A stretch of DNA of 64,000 nt. Origin: Vreelandella olivaria. Lineage in GTDB: Bacteria > Pseudomonadota > Gammaproteobacteria > Pseudomonadales > Halomonadaceae. Each line of letters starts with the position of its first letter. Position 1 is the stretch's first letter. The stretch spans positions 1,736,001 to 1,800,000 of the forward strand of contig AP019416.1 of assembly GCA_004295565.1 (NCBI GenBank), read 5' to 3'. Made by a program: the position numbers and the translations under genes. Below are positions 51,539 to 63,307 of this stretch, piece after piece. Under the pieces are notes generated by a model. The model did no database searches and was not told the DNA's origin. It was given only the letters and a program-made list of their open reading frames with translations.

Positions 51539-54164
51539 ATGTCTGATCCGCAGCCGGTTTATTTAAGCGATTACCAGCCACCCGCTTACCGGGTAACTCA
51601 TACCGAGCTGACGTTTGATCTTGACCCCGCCGCGACCCGTGTGAAAGCGCGACTGTTGATGGAGCGGCACTCAGAGGCTGCCCCTGATGCACCGCTCGTC
51701 TTGAACGGCGAGCACCTAAAACTGATCTCCTGGCGATCGATGCAACGCCGCTGGATGCCGCTGCCTATGAACTAGACGATGAAGGCCTGCGTATCGCGCA
51801 AGTGCCGGAGCGCTTTGTGTTGGAGAGCGAGGTGGAGATCGCCCCGCAGGAGAATACGGCGTTAGAGGGACTGTACCAATCCAACGCTATGTACTGCACT
51901 CAATGCGAAGCTGAAGGCTTTCGGCGGATCACCTTTACCCTGATCGCCCGGACGTCATGGCGACCTTTAAGGTCACCGTGATTGGTGATCAGCAGCACGA
52001 GCCGATTTTGCTCGCTAACGGTAACCCGATCGAGCGCGGGGAGCTGGAGGGCGGTCGTCATTTTGTTACCTGGGAAGATCCGCACCCCAAGCCCTGCTAC
52101 CTGTTCGCCCTGGTGGCAGGCAACCTGCATAGCGTAGAGGATCACTTCACCACCATGAACGGGCGGGATGTTACGCTGCAGATTTGGGTGGAAAAAGAGA
52201 ACCTGGATAAAACCGAGCATGCCATGGCCTCGTTAAAGCGCGCCATGGCGTGGGACGAGCAGGCATACGGCCGTGAGTACGACCTGGATCTGTTTATGAT
52301 CGTGGCCGTCAATGACTTCAATATGGGGGCGATGGAGAATAAAGGGCTTAATATTTTTAACTCCGCCGCGGTATTGACCCACCCCAAAACGGCCACTGAT
52401 GCGACTTTTCAAAATGTGGAAGGCATTGTTGCCCACGAATACTTTCACAACTGGTCGGGCAATCGTGTTACCTGCCGCGACTGGTTCCAGCTCTCGCTCA
52501 AAGAGGGCTTTACCGTCTTTCGCGACCAGTGCTTCTCGGCGGATACCAATTCTGCGCCGGTTAAGCGGATTCAGGATGTCTCCTTTTTCCGCACGGCGCA
52601 GTTTGCCGAAGATGCTGGCCCCACGGCGCACCCGATTCGCCCTGACCACTACATTGAAATTACCAACTTCTACACCCTGACAATTTATGAGAAAGGGGCC
52701 GAAGTCGTACGCATGCTGCGTAATTTAGTGGGGAGGAGAGCTTTCGTCGCGGTTCCGATCGCTACTTTGAACGCTTCGACGGTCAAGCGGTGACCATTGA
52801 GGACTTTGTCGGCTGTATGGCAGACGCTTCCGGTGAAGACTTCAGCCAGTTTATGCGCTGGTACTCCCAGGCAGGAACGCCAGATATCGACGCCCATGGT
52901 GAGTATGATTACGTGCAGGGCGAGTACCACTTAACGCTGCGTCAGCGTACGCCTGCAACACCGGGCCAGCCAGATAAGCTGCCGCTGCATATTCCGGTGC
53001 GCATGGGCTTGGTGGGTACCAAATCCGGCCAGGATCTTACCCTGACGCTCAATGGTGAAAAGATCGGTAAAGATGCGGTGATTCATCTGCGCGAAGATGA
53101 GCAGACCTTTGTGTTCACTGATGTGGCTGAAGCGCCGGTGCCCTCTTTGTTGCGCGAATTTTCCGCCCCGGTGAAGCTGCATTATCCCTACTCCAGGGAG
53201 GATCTCGCCTTTTGTTGACCCACGACAGCGATGGTTTCAATCGCTGGGATGCTGGTCAGCGATTGGCGCTGTTGGCCCTGGATGACCTGATTGCCGCTCA
53301 CCGAAATGGCGTGGAAAAGGTCATGGATAGCCGCGTCGTGGATGCCTTTAAGGCGCTGCTGAACGGGCCAATGGACGATAAAGCCGTGTTGGCAGAGATG
53401 CTGACGCTGCCCTCCGAGGCGTATATCGCCGAGCAACAGCCCATCGTTGATGTTGACGCCATTCACGCGGCACGTGAGTTTGTGCGTCAGTCGTTAGCCA
53501 TGGCGCTGCGCGATGAGTTTCTCGCCATCTACGAAGCCAATAGGTCAGACGAAGCGTACGCGCCGACGCCGGAGCAAATAGCTCAGCGCAGTCTGAAAAA
53601 CGTGGCGCTTGCTTATCTGATGTCGATTGAGGATGAGCAGGGGCTGGCGCTGTGTGAAGCGCAATTCGTCGCCGATCACAATATGACCGATGTGCGCCAA
53701 GCGCTCACCCTGCTGGTGCACAGTGATCGCGATGATTTGGCCTCGCCAGCACTCAAAGCCTTCGGTGAGAAGTGGGCCCATGACCCACTGGTGATGGATC
53801 AGTGGTTCACGGTTCAGGTATCGCGCCCTCAGCCCGATGTGCTTGAGCGGGTGAAGTACCTGATGCAGCATCCGGCATTCTCACTTAAAAACCCCAATCG
53901 AGTCCGCGCGCTGGTCGGCGCCTTTGCTCAGAACCGGGTCAATTTCCACCGTTTGGATGGCCAAGGCTACCAACTACTGGCTGACGTGGTCATCGAACTC
54001 AACCGACTTAACCCGGAAATTGCCGCACGGCTGATTACCCCATTAACCCGCTGGCAGCGCTTTGATGAAACCCGACAAGCATTGATGCGGTCCGAGCTTG
54101 AACGGATTAAGAGCAGCCGCTCTCTTCAAATGTTTACGAGGTGGTCGAGAAGGCATTGGCATAA
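51539..54164 (+). CDS. pepN: Aminopeptidase N (M1 family)
   Basis: Cytoplasmic zinc aminopeptidase of broad specificity, about 875 residues. The substrate-binding motif GAMEN ([14 protein letters not shown]) and zinc motif HEYFHNW (HExxH, second Glu in [12 protein letters not shown]) are intact. The start at 51539 ([20 protein letters not shown]) follows CAGGAG. Breaks lie near 51730, 51935, 52730, 53210 and 54118; the true C-terminus is [12 protein letters not shown]. The C-terminal superhelical domain is complete. Confidence 0.95.
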
Positions 54165-54207
54165 GGTATTGCTTTAACCATGTATTCTAAGGAAAGGAAT
54201 AACAACA

Positions 54208-55165
54208 GTGACAGACTCTCAGCAACACTATTTACTGATTATCAATGGTAAATCCGCCGGTAATCCGGCATTGCGTGAAGCAGTCGATGAACAACGTCGG
54301 GCAGGGATGCTGATTACTGTTCGCGCTACCTGGGAAGGGGGCGACGCTGCTGACATTGCTGAGCACTCTGATGCTATGGGCATTACCCATGTGATTGCCT
54401 GCGGGGCGATGGCACCGTCAGTGAAGTGATGAACGGGCTGATGCGTTTGCCCCATGACCGACGGCCTGCGTTAGGCATTGTGCCCCTAGGCAGTGCCAAT
54501 GACTTCGCTACTTCCGTTGGTTTGCCGCTGGAGCCAGCTGCCGCGCTGGCTGCTGCTCGGGAGTTAAGCGCCTATCCCATTGATGTCGTGCGCGTCACTG
54601 CAGGCACTGAAGGCGAAACAGCCACCAGCTACTATATCAATATGACGACCGGTGGGTTTGGCGCTGAAGTGACGTCATCAACACCCAAAACCTTAAAGCG
54701 GCTGCTGGGGGGCGGGGCTTATTCAGTGATGGGGCGCTAAAAGCTTGGCGACACCGCAGCTATCGCGGCACGCTGCATTGGGATGAGAAAGAAGAGAGCG
54801 CTTCGTTATTGCTCCTGGCGCTGGGCAATGGCCGCCAATCAGGCGGCGGGCAGGTGCTGGCGCCGCGTGCCAAGCTGGATGATGGCCGGTTGGACGTGCT
54901 GTTGGTGAAAGACTTTCGGTCGGTAACCGAGCTGACCAAGCTGATTAGAGAGCTGCAGGATTTTCCCTATGACGGGCGGTTTGTGCGCTATTTCACCACG
55001 ACCCAGTTGAGGGTGACCACCCAGGCAAATGGTTCGCCCTGGCCACTCACGCTAGATGGCGAGGCGCGCTACTATGACCAGTTCTGTGCGGAAGTCGTGC
55101 CCCTCGCGCTGCGTGTGTTACTACCCGAGGAGTGCCCGTTGCTCTCCTCGACCAGTCAACCTTAG
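54208..55165 (+). CDS. yegS: Lipid kinase, YegS/diacylglycerol kinase catalytic family
   Basis: A soluble lipid kinase that phosphorylates phosphatidylglycerol or diacylglycerol. The start is a GTG at 54208 (MTDSQQHYLLIINGKSAGNP). The nucleotide-binding region with the expected GGDGT falls at a frame break near 54408 (GDGTVSE in the corrected reading), followed by LGIVPLGSANDFATSVGLPL. A second break near 54738 joins SVMG to ALKAWRHRSYRGTLHW. The C-terminal beta-sandwich has LALGNGRQSGGGQVLAPRAK and DGRLDVLLVKDF. Confidence 0.93.
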
Positions 55166-55227
55166 CTCTGTTGACGATTGCTTTGACCATGACTCAGATT
55201 TTTAACGTTATATAGGAGAAGAATCCA

Positions 55228-56001
55228 ATGGCAAATCGCGTGTGGATACCCGCGCTCGCCGCCGTGGCACTACTGCTGAGTGCCTGCGGTGATTCCCAGG
55301 AAGATCCCACCGTGACGACCGATGATAATTCTGCGGTGACGGACGAAGCAACGACCCGGGACGAGGCGGCTGAAAATGCAGCAGATATAGCCACTCCCGA
55401 CGAGGTAGAGGATGATATTGAAGCACGTCAAGCTGCTGAAGAGCTTGAACGAGCGGAAGCGCTAGAGAGTGACACTCAGCCTGACGACACCTCATCCAGT
55501 GACGATGCAACGGCTGGCGGTGAAGAGGTTGAAGCCGGAGAAGATACCCTGGCAGCGAGTCCTGAAGATGTACTCGATGAAGAGAGTGCAATGCCAGGTG
55601 AGGCTACCCGCTCGGACGTGGATGACATTATTGCTGAAACCGAACGCCGTTTTGAAGAGGCCGAACAGCGGTTAGAGGAGCAGTTTCAGGAGGTAGAGCA
55701 GCAGGCGCCGAGCTTGGAGCCGATGGAAAGTGAGGACGTTTCGCCCAGTTGGGAGACCGAAAGCAGTTTGCCAGAGCGGACGCCGTTGCAAGATGATCGC
55801 GAGGCAACCGATGTTGACGCCTTGATTGAGGATACCGAACGTCGCTTTGAAGAGGCACAACAGCGGCTCGAAGAGCAGTTTCAAGAGCTGGAAAATCGAG
55901 AGGCCGAGAGTGGTGCGGTCGTTGAACCGTCAGGCGAGCTTGATAGCACAGCAGATAGCCAGGAAGCCGACAATGCCGATGAGTCTCAGAGTGACAGGTA
56001 A
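55228..56001 (+). CDS. Acidic lipoprotein with a duplicated coiled-coil segment
   Basis: A 257-residue lipoprotein of unknown function. The start at 55228 has TAGGAGA upstream. A signal peptide ends in the lipobox LLLSAC, Cys about residue 20. The mature protein is extremely rich in Glu, Asp, Ser and Thr, with hardly any hydrophobic core. Two near-identical helical segments stand out, TERRFEEAEQRLEEQFQEVE (about residues 136-155) and TERRFEEAQQRLEEQFQELE (about 208-227), each preceded by an acidic DVD-x-x-I motif. They could form coiled coils. Gly or Ser follows the lipid Cys, with Asp at +3, so retention in inner or outer membrane is unclear. The frame is intact. I recognise no family. Confidence 0.8.
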   Translation: MANRVWIPALAAVALLLSACGDSQEDPTVTTDDNSAVTDEATTRDEAAENAADIATPDEVEDDIEARQAAEELERAEALESDTQPDDTSSSDDATAGGEEVEAGEDTLAASPEDVLDEESAMPGEATRSDVDDIIAETERRFEEAEQRLEEQFQEVEQQAPSLEPMESEDVSPSWETESSLPERTPLQDDREATDVDALIEDTERRFEEAQQRLEEQFQELENREAESGAVVEPSGELDSTADSQEADNADESQSDR

Positions 56002-56030
56002 TGCTTGGGGTGATGACCGTTAGGCAATAA

Positions 56031-56054
56031 AAAGGCCCGCGTTTGCGGGCCTTT
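56031..56054. terminator. Bidirectional terminator between the lipoprotein and csp genes
   Basis: AAAGGCCCGC-GTTT-GCGGGCCTTT, a 10-bp stem with A-rich and T-rich flanks, between the rightward lipoprotein gene and the leftward cold-shock gene. Confidence 0.88.
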
Positions 56055-56070
56055 GTCCATCCGTTAGCAA

Positions 56071-56273
56071 TTAAGCTGGGCGGATGTTGGAAGCCTGAAG
56101 GCCTTTTTTACCCTGAGTCACTTCAAAGCTGACTTTTGACCATCTTGCAGGGTCTTGAAGCCTTCAGCTTGAATTTCGGAGAAGTGGGCGAACAGATCGT
56201 CTCCGCCGTCATCAGGAGAGATGAAGCCGAAGCCTTTAGTGTCGTTGAACCACTTAACAGTGCCAGTTGCCAT
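56071..56273 (-). CDS. Cold-shock protein, CspA family
   Basis: A small OB-fold RNA/DNA chaperone of about 67 residues. From the ATG at 56273 the protein reads [20 protein letters not shown], with RNP1 (KGFGFI) and RNP2 (DLFAHF) motifs. A missing G near 56137 (GGTCAAAAGTCAGC in place of the expected AAGGTC) creates a false stop; after correction [20 protein letters not shown] and RPA complete a normal Csp end. GGAA lies 7-8 nt upstream of the ATG, after about 130 nt of gene-free sequence that may hold a long leader typical of csp genes. Confidence 0.93.
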
Positions 56274-56405
56274 TTTCTATTTCCTTAACGTGCTTAGTAA
56301 TCACGGGCAACTCAATTGTTCACCCGCTACAATTACTCTAGATGTAAACACGGCTGTCGTCCAGCGACATTCCTAAGATTTTTATTTCGTTGCGAGCAGG
56401 CTTAA

Positions 56406-57060
56406 ATGATCGAGTTGGGTTTTATTGATGCGCAGTTTATTTCCTTTTGGTGGCGATCACGCTGTTAACGATCAGCCCCGGTGTCGATACACTGCTGGTG
56501 ATTCGTAACACGGCGCGCGGAGGCATCCGTGATGGCGTCACCACGAGTTTAGCTATCTGCTGCGGCCTGTTTGTACATGCCACGATTTCTGCATTGGGCA
56601 TCTCGCTGATCCTGCTGCAATCGGCCTGGGCGTTCCATATGCTGAAGCTGGTGGGAGCGGGTTATCTCATCTGGCTGGGTATTACCAGCTTGTTAGCCGC
56701 GCGGAAAGGCCAGCCACTGCCGATTAATGGGGTGCTAGAAGGCGTACCTGCCGTTTCACGCTGGCAACCAGTCAAAGAGGGCTTTTTGTCCAATGTGCTG
56801 AACCCCAAAACCGTGGTGTTCTACATGGCCTTTTGCCACAGTTCATCGCTCCCGGCGACCCTGCTTTACTGAAATCGCTATGGCTGGCGGGGGTGCACTT
56901 TATCATCGCTAATATCTGGCAAATCAGTGTAGTGATGATGGTGGGGAGCGCTGGCAAATGGTTGGCTAACGCACGTTTTGCGCAAGTGCTTAATGCCGCG
57001 ACAGGCAGTGTACTGGTGGTGTTTGGTATTCGGCTGGCATTAACACAACGCCCGGTATAA
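56406..57060 (+). CDS. LysE/RhtB family amino-acid exporter
   Basis: An inner-membrane exporter of about 218 residues with about six helices. The start MIELGFIDAQFISF continues after a missing T near 56443 as LVAITLLTISPGVDTLLVIR, the LysE family signature (TxxPGxD). A second missing T near 56830 joins VVFYMAF to LPQFIAPGD. Family features also include LKLVGAGYLIWLGITSLL and GFLSNVLNPKTVVFY. The substrate (often homoserine, threonine or similar) cannot be assigned. Its stop lies in a terminator hairpin. Confidence 0.9.
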
Positions 57061-57070
57061 ACCGGGCGTT
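57047..57070. terminator. Hairpin terminator between the LysE exporter and slt
   Basis: AACGCCCGGT-ATAA-ACCGGGCGTT, a perfect 10-bp stem overlapping the exporter's stop codon and 29 nt beyond the end of the convergent slt gene. There is no long T-run. Confidence 0.65.
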
Positions 57071-57098
57071 GGTGTCAATCTAAAGCAGAGGATCCGGT

Positions 57099-59044
57099 TT
57101 AGCGGCGGGCAAGGAGCGCCCGGTCGTAGCGTACCTGCTGCTCGTTATCGCTAAGTAGTGAAACGCCTTCGCTGCTGCCACCGTTAGCGAGGCTTTCAAA
57201 AATCACCCGATAGCTGAGCACCGCCTGCACGTAGTCGCGGGTTTCGCGGAAGGGAATACTCTCAACAAAAGGTCAAAGGCTTCCACTCCGTCCCCCAGCC
57301 ACTGATCGACGCGGCCAGGGCCCGCATTATAGGCCGCCGCGGCGGCCAGTCGATTACCCTGGTAGCGCTGCAGCTTGTCGCGCAGGTAAGTGCTACCCAG
57401 GCGGATATTGAGCTCCGGGTCGAGTACGCCGTAGGGGCCAGGATCGCTAAGACCCAATTCGCGGCTGACTTGGCTGGCGGTACCGGGCATTAGTTGCATT
57501 AACCCACGCGCCCCGGCGGGTGAAAGGGCGTTAGTTGTAAGCGCTTTCGCGCCGCGTAATCGCCATCAACAAGTAGGGATCAACGCCCGTCATACGGCCC
57601 CAGTGCTGAAAGCTATCATGGTAAGCCTGAGGGAAGCGCCAATCCAAGGCATCCCACATTTCAGCGGCAATGGTGGTTTGAACCAGGCGCGCATGCCACT
57701 GCTGCTGTGCGGCATAGTCGGCGAGTGCTCGGGCCTGCTGCGGCGAACCGCTCTGTACCGCGTGGAGCCACTCGCTGTTGGTAAGACCGTCCTCGCCAAT
57801 GCGTAGCAAAGCCTCGGTGCGCTGAACGGCGGGGAGTTGGGCAATACGTTGACGCGACGCTTCGTCAAAATGATTGCGTTCAAGGTTCAACTGATAGGGT
57901 TGGCCGAGCTTTTCTGCTGCCGCAAAGCCGTAAAACTGCGATCCTGAGCAGCCTGCTGATAGCGAGCTTCGGCGGCTTGCTGATTGCCAAGCTGCCCATT
58001 GGCGCGGCCTAGCCAGTACTGCCAACGGCTATTCTCCTGCTGATTGATGGGCATCTCAGCAATCCAGTGGATGACCCCGTTCCAGTCTCGGTTAGCCAGC
58101 GCATGGCGAACACGCAGCTCTAAAACGCGCTCGCTTTCAAGCGTTGGTAGTACGCTATCTACCCAGTTGAGCGTGCCCGGCACATTGCGCACCAGGGCAT
58201 AAAAGGCCAGCTCCTCCTCAATGCTTTGGCGGTCGCTGGGGAGTAGGTTTAATCGCGGCGAGAGTGACTGCCAGGCGGCAAAGGCGGCTGGCGTATCTTC
58301 GCGGGTGTAGCGCTGCATGGCGGCCCGGTAGAAGCTTGCCGTGGCGGCACACTCTGGGCCCAGGCAGGAGGGTGCCTGAGTAATGGCGCTGCTGCGATTG
58401 CTGACGCTCTCCACCGTGTCAAGAGCCGTTTGCCACTGGCCACTTAATAGCCCGCCAAGGTAGCTTGAGAGGCGCGTTTCTCCTGCCTGCCAGGCGAGCA
58501 TTTTGCGCTCCCAAATTGCCGGGGCGTCAATAGTGCCGTTGGCCCGCAGGCGCTCAAACAGCGGATCGCAGGCGTCAGGTTGAGAGCTGCCTACGCGCCA
58601 TAAATCTAATCCTGCCTCGCTCGCCAACTGGGGTTGAGTCGTGAGCAGCGCCGTGTAGTAGTAACACTGGCGCGCGGTGCCCGCCGGTTCACCGTCAGCG
58701 ACGGCGAGTAGATCGCTATAGCGCCCCGCGTGACCATACTTGGCAATCGCTTGACCACGAATCCAGCCTGCTAAGGGAGCGTCAGCGTATTGATCAATAA
58801 ACTGCTGCACTCTGCTAGGGGAGACGTTCGGCAATTGCCCCCTTAAACGGTGGTACTCCACGTAGCCGCGTAGCGGGTGATCTGCAATTGAGCGCTCATC
58901 GACACGCGCCCACTGCTGCTCGCGGGCAGCGGCAAGGGCGTCGCGTAACTCACTGTCAGATGCCGCCCACGAAAGCGCAGGTAAGCTCGCCAGTAGTGCT
59001 GTACATAGCACTCGGGCGGTATGGCGAAATGGCGAAACCAACAT
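57099..59044 (-). CDS. slt: Soluble lytic murein transglycosylase
   Basis: Periplasmic enzyme that cleaves peptidoglycan glycan strands with 1,6-anhydro ends, about 645 residues. A signal peptide ([14 protein letters not shown]) is followed by the long superhelical U and L domains. The catalytic C-domain has the Glu motif [10 protein letters not shown], then [20 protein letters not shown] and [15 protein letters not shown]. Breaks lie near 57930, 57540 and 57275; the true end is [15 protein letters not shown] with the TAA at 57099-57101. The start [14 protein letters not shown] is at 59044. Confidence 0.93.
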
Positions 59045-59182
59045 GGTGCTCTCTCTCTATAAATCGGTGTCACTTAATCAGGGCCCTGAAGTAGCCCACG
59101 CAAATTGCGGTGCAACCGCTACACTGAACGAATACCAGCCGTCATGATCTGACAGCCTAGATACTCAAAGGATCTAATTTCG

Positions 59183-59515
59183 ATGGCCCCATTATCCACT
59201 TGGTGGTTGCTGCGTCGACTCAAATCCCGCGTTTGGGCGACAAAACGTATTGTGCGCGCGTTAAAGCTGTTTATCCCCATGACCCGTGATGTGATCCGTG
59301 GTGAGTTTCGACCGATTCCCTGGTCGGCTTTTGGTATGATGGCATTAGCGATGGGCTATCTGGTAATGCCATTTGATCTGATTCCCGATTTTCTGTTGCT
59401 TATCGGTGTCGTTGACGATGTGCTGATTGTCGGCTGGCTGCTCAATCGCATCGACCAGCGCCTGGAAGGCTATCGGGCCTGGAAATATAGCGATCCCGAC
59501 ATGACGCCTTCTTAG
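59183..59515 (+). CDS. YkvA/DUF1232 family membrane protein
   Basis: A 110-residue protein, intact. The family hallmark is the hydrophobic segment FGMMALAMGYLVMPFDLIPDF, with the conserved YLVMPFDLIPD, followed by a second hydrophobic stretch LLLIGVVDDVLIVGWLLNRI. The N-terminus is basic (RRLKSRVWATKRIVRALK). No function is established for the family. It lies between slt (divergent) and htpG. Confidence 0.85.
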   Translation: MAPLSTWWLLRRLKSRVWATKRIVRALKLFIPMTRDVIRGEFRPIPWSAFGMMALAMGYLVMPFDLIPDFLLLIGVVDDVLIVGWLLNRIDQRLEGYRAWKYSDPDMTPS

Positions 59516-59663
59516 CGGATCTCTTCTCTTAACGCTGTTTCTTCATCCCCGACTGCTTGAAAAAGCGCGGCTTAACCCCATATCAGGCTCACGATACGAC
59601 TTTTATGCCCCTGCCCACTGGCGCAGGGGCAATTGACCAACGTGAGCCACAAGGGATAAGCGC

Positions 59664-61597
59664 ATGACTACAGCTACCCACGAACAAGCGGCTGATAAAT
59701 CAGCTAACCACGAAGAGACGCTAGGCTTTCAAACGGAAGTCAAGCAACTGCTGAATTTGATGATTCACTCCCTGTACTCCAACCGGGAGATATTCCTGCG
59801 CGAGCTGATCTCAAACGCTGCAGATGCCTGTGACAAGCTGCGCTACGCGGCGCTGGATAACGACGCGCTCTACGAAGGCGATAGCGAGCTGCGCATCGAA
59901 ATCGAGCATGATAAAGAGGCCAACACCATCACCCTGCGTGATAACGGTGTGGGTATGAATCGCGAAGACGTGATTGCCAACCTGGGCACCATTGCGCGCT
60001 CCGGTACCGCTGAGTTTCTCAAGCAGCTCTCCGGTGAGCAGCAGAAAGACGCCAAGCTGATCGGTCAGTTCGGCGTTGGTTTCTACTCGGGCTTTATTGT
60101 TGCCGATGAGATTTCGGTGCGTACCCGCAAGGCGGGCACGCAGGCTTCCGAAGGCGTTGAGTGGCGCTCAAAGGGGGAAGGCGAGTTTACCGTTGCCGAT
60201 ATCGAGCGTGCCCAGCACGGTACGGAAATCACGCTGCACCTGAAAGAAGACGCCAAAGAGTTTGCCGACGACTACCGGCTGCAGGGCTTGGTGCGCAAGT
60301 ACTCGGATCATATCGAAGTGCCCGTGCGCATGCCGAAAACCGAAACGGCCAAGGACGACGAGGGCAACCCCGTCGAGGGTAGTGAAGTGACTACCTGGGA
60401 AACCGTTAACGAGGCGACGGCGCTCTGGTCGCGCCCCAAGAGTGAGGTTTCCGACGATGAGTACAAGGCGTTCTACAAGCACGTTGCCCACGATTTTTCG
60501 GATCCGTTGACCTGGAGCCATAACAAGGTCGAGGGCAAGCTTGAGTATACCAGCCTGCTTTATGTGCCGGGTCGCGCACCCTTTGATCTGTTTGAGCGCG
60601 ACGGTGCCCGTGGCGTTAAGCTCTACGTTCAGCGCGTGTTTATTATGGATGACGCTGAACAGTTCCTGCCGCTTTATCTACGCTTTATCAAGGGCGTGCT
60701 GGATACCCGCGAGCTGTCGCTTAACGTCTCCCGCGAACTGCTTCAGCAGGATCCCAATGTAGATAAGATCAAATCGGCGCTGACCAAGCGCGGATTGGAT
60801 ATGCTCAAGAAGCTGGCCAAAGATAAAGAGCAGTATCAAACTTTCTGGAACACCTTCGGTAGCGTATTGAAAGAAGGGCCGGGTGAAGATCCCTCCAACC
60901 GCGAGAAAATCGCTGGCCTGTTGCGCTTTGCCTCTACCCATACCGATACGGCTGCCCAGGAGCATGCGCTGGCAGACTATGTTGAGCGCATGAAAGAGGG
61001 CAGCAGAAGATTTACTACGTGGTGGCGGATAGCTTCAATGCGGCCAAAAACAGCCCGCACCTGGAGATCTTCCGCAAAAAAGGCATCGAAGTGCTGCTGC
61101 TGTCTGACCGTATCGATGAGTGGCTGATGAGCCATCTCACCGAGTTCGATGGCAAAACCTTTGCCGATGTGGCCAAGGGCGAGCTTGACCTTGGCGATGT
61201 GGAAGACGAAGCAGAGAAGAAGGCGCAGGAAGAGACCGCTAAAGCCAAAGAGGATCTGGTGAAGCGTGTTAAAGAAGCGCTAAGCGATGGTGTGCAGGAG
61301 GTGAAAATCACCCACCGTCTGACTGATTCGCCCGCCTGCGTCGTGCTGCCTGAGCATGAGATGGGCTACCAGATGCGTCGTATCATGGAAGCGGCCGGTC
61401 AGCCGCTGCCCGAAGTAAAACCGATTCTGGAGCTTAATCCAGACCATGCGCTGGTGGCTCGCCTGGAGAGCGCTGAAGGCGACCTGTTTGGCCAGTTAGC
61501 GCATATACTGCTGGATCAGGCCATTATCGCCGAAGGTGGTCACTTGGATGACCCCGCCGCCTACGTGAAGCGTCTGAATAGCGTTCTGACGGCCTAA
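59664..61597 (+). CDS. htpG: Molecular chaperone HtpG (Hsp90)
   Basis: ATP-dependent chaperone, about 644 residues. GHKL ATP-site motifs are [38 protein letters not shown] and [15 protein letters not shown]. The middle domain has [20 protein letters not shown] and [19 protein letters not shown] break near 61005 continues as [20 protein letters not shown]. The C-terminal dimerisation part ends [11 protein letters not shown]. The start at 59664 has AAGGGATAAG upstream; a hairpin in the 148-nt leader (GCCCCTGCCC region) may affect heat control. Confidence 0.96.
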
Positions 61598-61620
61598 TAA
61601 TCTGCGCTGCGCTAACGACG

Positions 61621-61655
61621 ACGGCCCGCTTGGTTAACCCCAGCGGGCCGTCTGT
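61621..61655 (+). terminator. Intrinsic terminator after htpG
   Basis: ACGGCCCGCT paired with AGCGGGCCGT, 11-nt loop, followed by CTGTTTTG, 24 nt after the htpG stop. Confidence 0.85.
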
Positions 61656-61704
61656 TTTGATAGAGTAGGGTAATACGTTCTGCAAGACTTATTGGGACAC
61701 TATT

Positions 61705-62809
61705 ATGATGGCTGAGCAGCAAACCACTGGTGCAGTGCCCGCCCGTGTGGCGGTACTGGGGGCGGTAGTTTTGGTACGGCGCTGGCGAGCATTGCCGCCG
61801 ATAACGGCGCCCGGGTTCGTCAATGGATGCGCGACGAAACGCTGGTCACGCAAATTAATCAAGAGCATCGCAATGGGCGCTATCTGCCGCATTACGCAAT
61901 GAATCCGGCAGTAGAAGCCTCGACCGACCTTAAAGCCGTGCTGGCAGATGCCGAGCTGGTGCTGATTGCCATTCCCTCAAAAAGCCTTTCGCAGCGTGGT
62001 GCAGGCGGCAAAAGCGTGGCTGAGACCCGAGCAGATACTGGTCAGTACCACCAAGGGAATCGAGCAGGAGGGCTTCCTGCTGATGAGCCAGGTACTCGAG
62101 CAGGAAACAGGTTTTAGTCACATTGGCGTGATTGCGGGCCCGAATCTGGCCTCTGAAATTGCCGATAAGCAGCTAACCGCGACGGTGATTGCCAGCGCGG
62201 ATTCGCTTACCCGCACTCGCGTACAGCAAGTATTGGGCTGCCGTTACTTTCGGGTCTACGCCAGCGATGACCGCCATGGCGTTGAGCTGGGCGGTGCGCT
62301 GAAAAATATTTATGCGATTGCCGCCGGTATGGCGGCGGCGCTGGGGATGGGTGAAAACACCCGCAGCATGCTGATGACCCGCGCCTTGGCGGAAATGAGC
62401 CGCTTCGCCGTTGCCCAGGGGCTAACCCGATGACCTTTTAGGGCTGGCGGGGGTGGGGGATTTGATCGTTACCTGCTCGTCTAACCTATCGCGCAATTAC
62501 CGGGTTGGCTACGCCATGGGCGAGGGGCGAACGCTGGAAGAGGCTGTCGATGCCCTTGGCCAGGTCGCGGAAGGGGTAAACACCGTTAAGCTGGTATGCG
62601 CTAAAGCGAGTGAAATGGGCGTTTATATGCCGCTGGCGGAAGGCCTTAACCATGTGTTGTTTGACGGCGTGCCGGCCCAGGAGATGGCGCGTACCCTGAT
62701 GATGGGCGAACAGAGTAGCGACGTAGAGTTTATCTTGCCCCGTGAAGCCGTACAGCAGGCCCATCGGGATCAAGCTCCTTCTAACAACAGCGGAGGCAGC
62801 AATGCCTGA
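61705..62809 (+). CDS. gpsA: NAD(P)H-dependent glycerol-3-phosphate dehydrogenase
   Basis: Makes sn-glycerol-3-phosphate for phospholipid synthesis. The N-terminal dinucleotide motif is split by a frame break near 61760 (VAVLG, then [16 protein letters not shown]). Further breaks lie near 61975 and 62425. Family segments are [73 protein letters not shown] (catalytic Lys), [12 protein letters not shown] and [20 protein letters not shown]. The end is acidic and Ser/Asn rich and overlaps the sixA start by 8 nt. Confidence 0.94.
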
Positions 62810-63281
62810 TGTGCTGATTATGCGCCACGGTGAAGCGGCGCCGGGGTATCCGGATCAGGCGCGCCGATTGACGCCCCGCGGCGAGCTGGAAGCCGAAAAA
62901 ATGGCGCGTTGGCTGGCGGAGCGTTTGGCAGCGGGGGAGCTGTGTATGCCGAGGATTTATGCCAGCCCCTATGCGCGGGCGCAGCAAACCGCCCAAAGGC
63001 TCTGCGATGCGCTGGAAACGTCGCTTGAAACGCTGGATTTTATCACCCCGGATGACGCACCGGGCGCGGTAAGCGACTGGCTGCTTGAGCAGCCTGAAGG
63101 CGCACCAATAATACTGGTCAGCCATATGCCGCTGGTAGGCGAGTTGGCGGGGTTATTGGTCGAGGGCAGCCCGGCCCAGGGTGTGGGCTTTCCAACCGCT
63201 GCCATCGCCGAGCTTGAGGCCGAGGTGTGGGCAGCAGGCTGTGCGCAGTTGAAGCGCTTTACCCAGCCCAGCCAGCTTTAA
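62802..63281 (+). CDS. sixA: Phosphohistidine phosphatase SixA
   Basis: A histidine-phosphatase-superfamily enzyme of 159 residues, intact. The start at 62802 ([20 protein letters not shown]) lies within the end of gpsA. The catalytic RHG motif is LIMRHGEA; the second Arg is in [15 protein letters not shown]; and the second His is in [17 protein letters not shown]. In E. coli SixA acts on phosphohistidine in the nitrogen phosphotransferase and ArcB systems. Confidence 0.93.
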   Translation: MPDVLIMRHGEAAPGYPDQARRLTPRGELEAEKMARWLAERLAAGELCMPRIYASPYARAQQTAQRLCDALETSLETLDFITPDDAPGAVSDWLLEQPEGAPIILVSHMPLVGELAGLLVEGSPAQGVGFPTAAIAELEAEVWAAGCAQLKRFTQPSQL

Positions 63282-63307
63282 GAGCTAGGTGCCGCAACGA
63301 GCATAGT

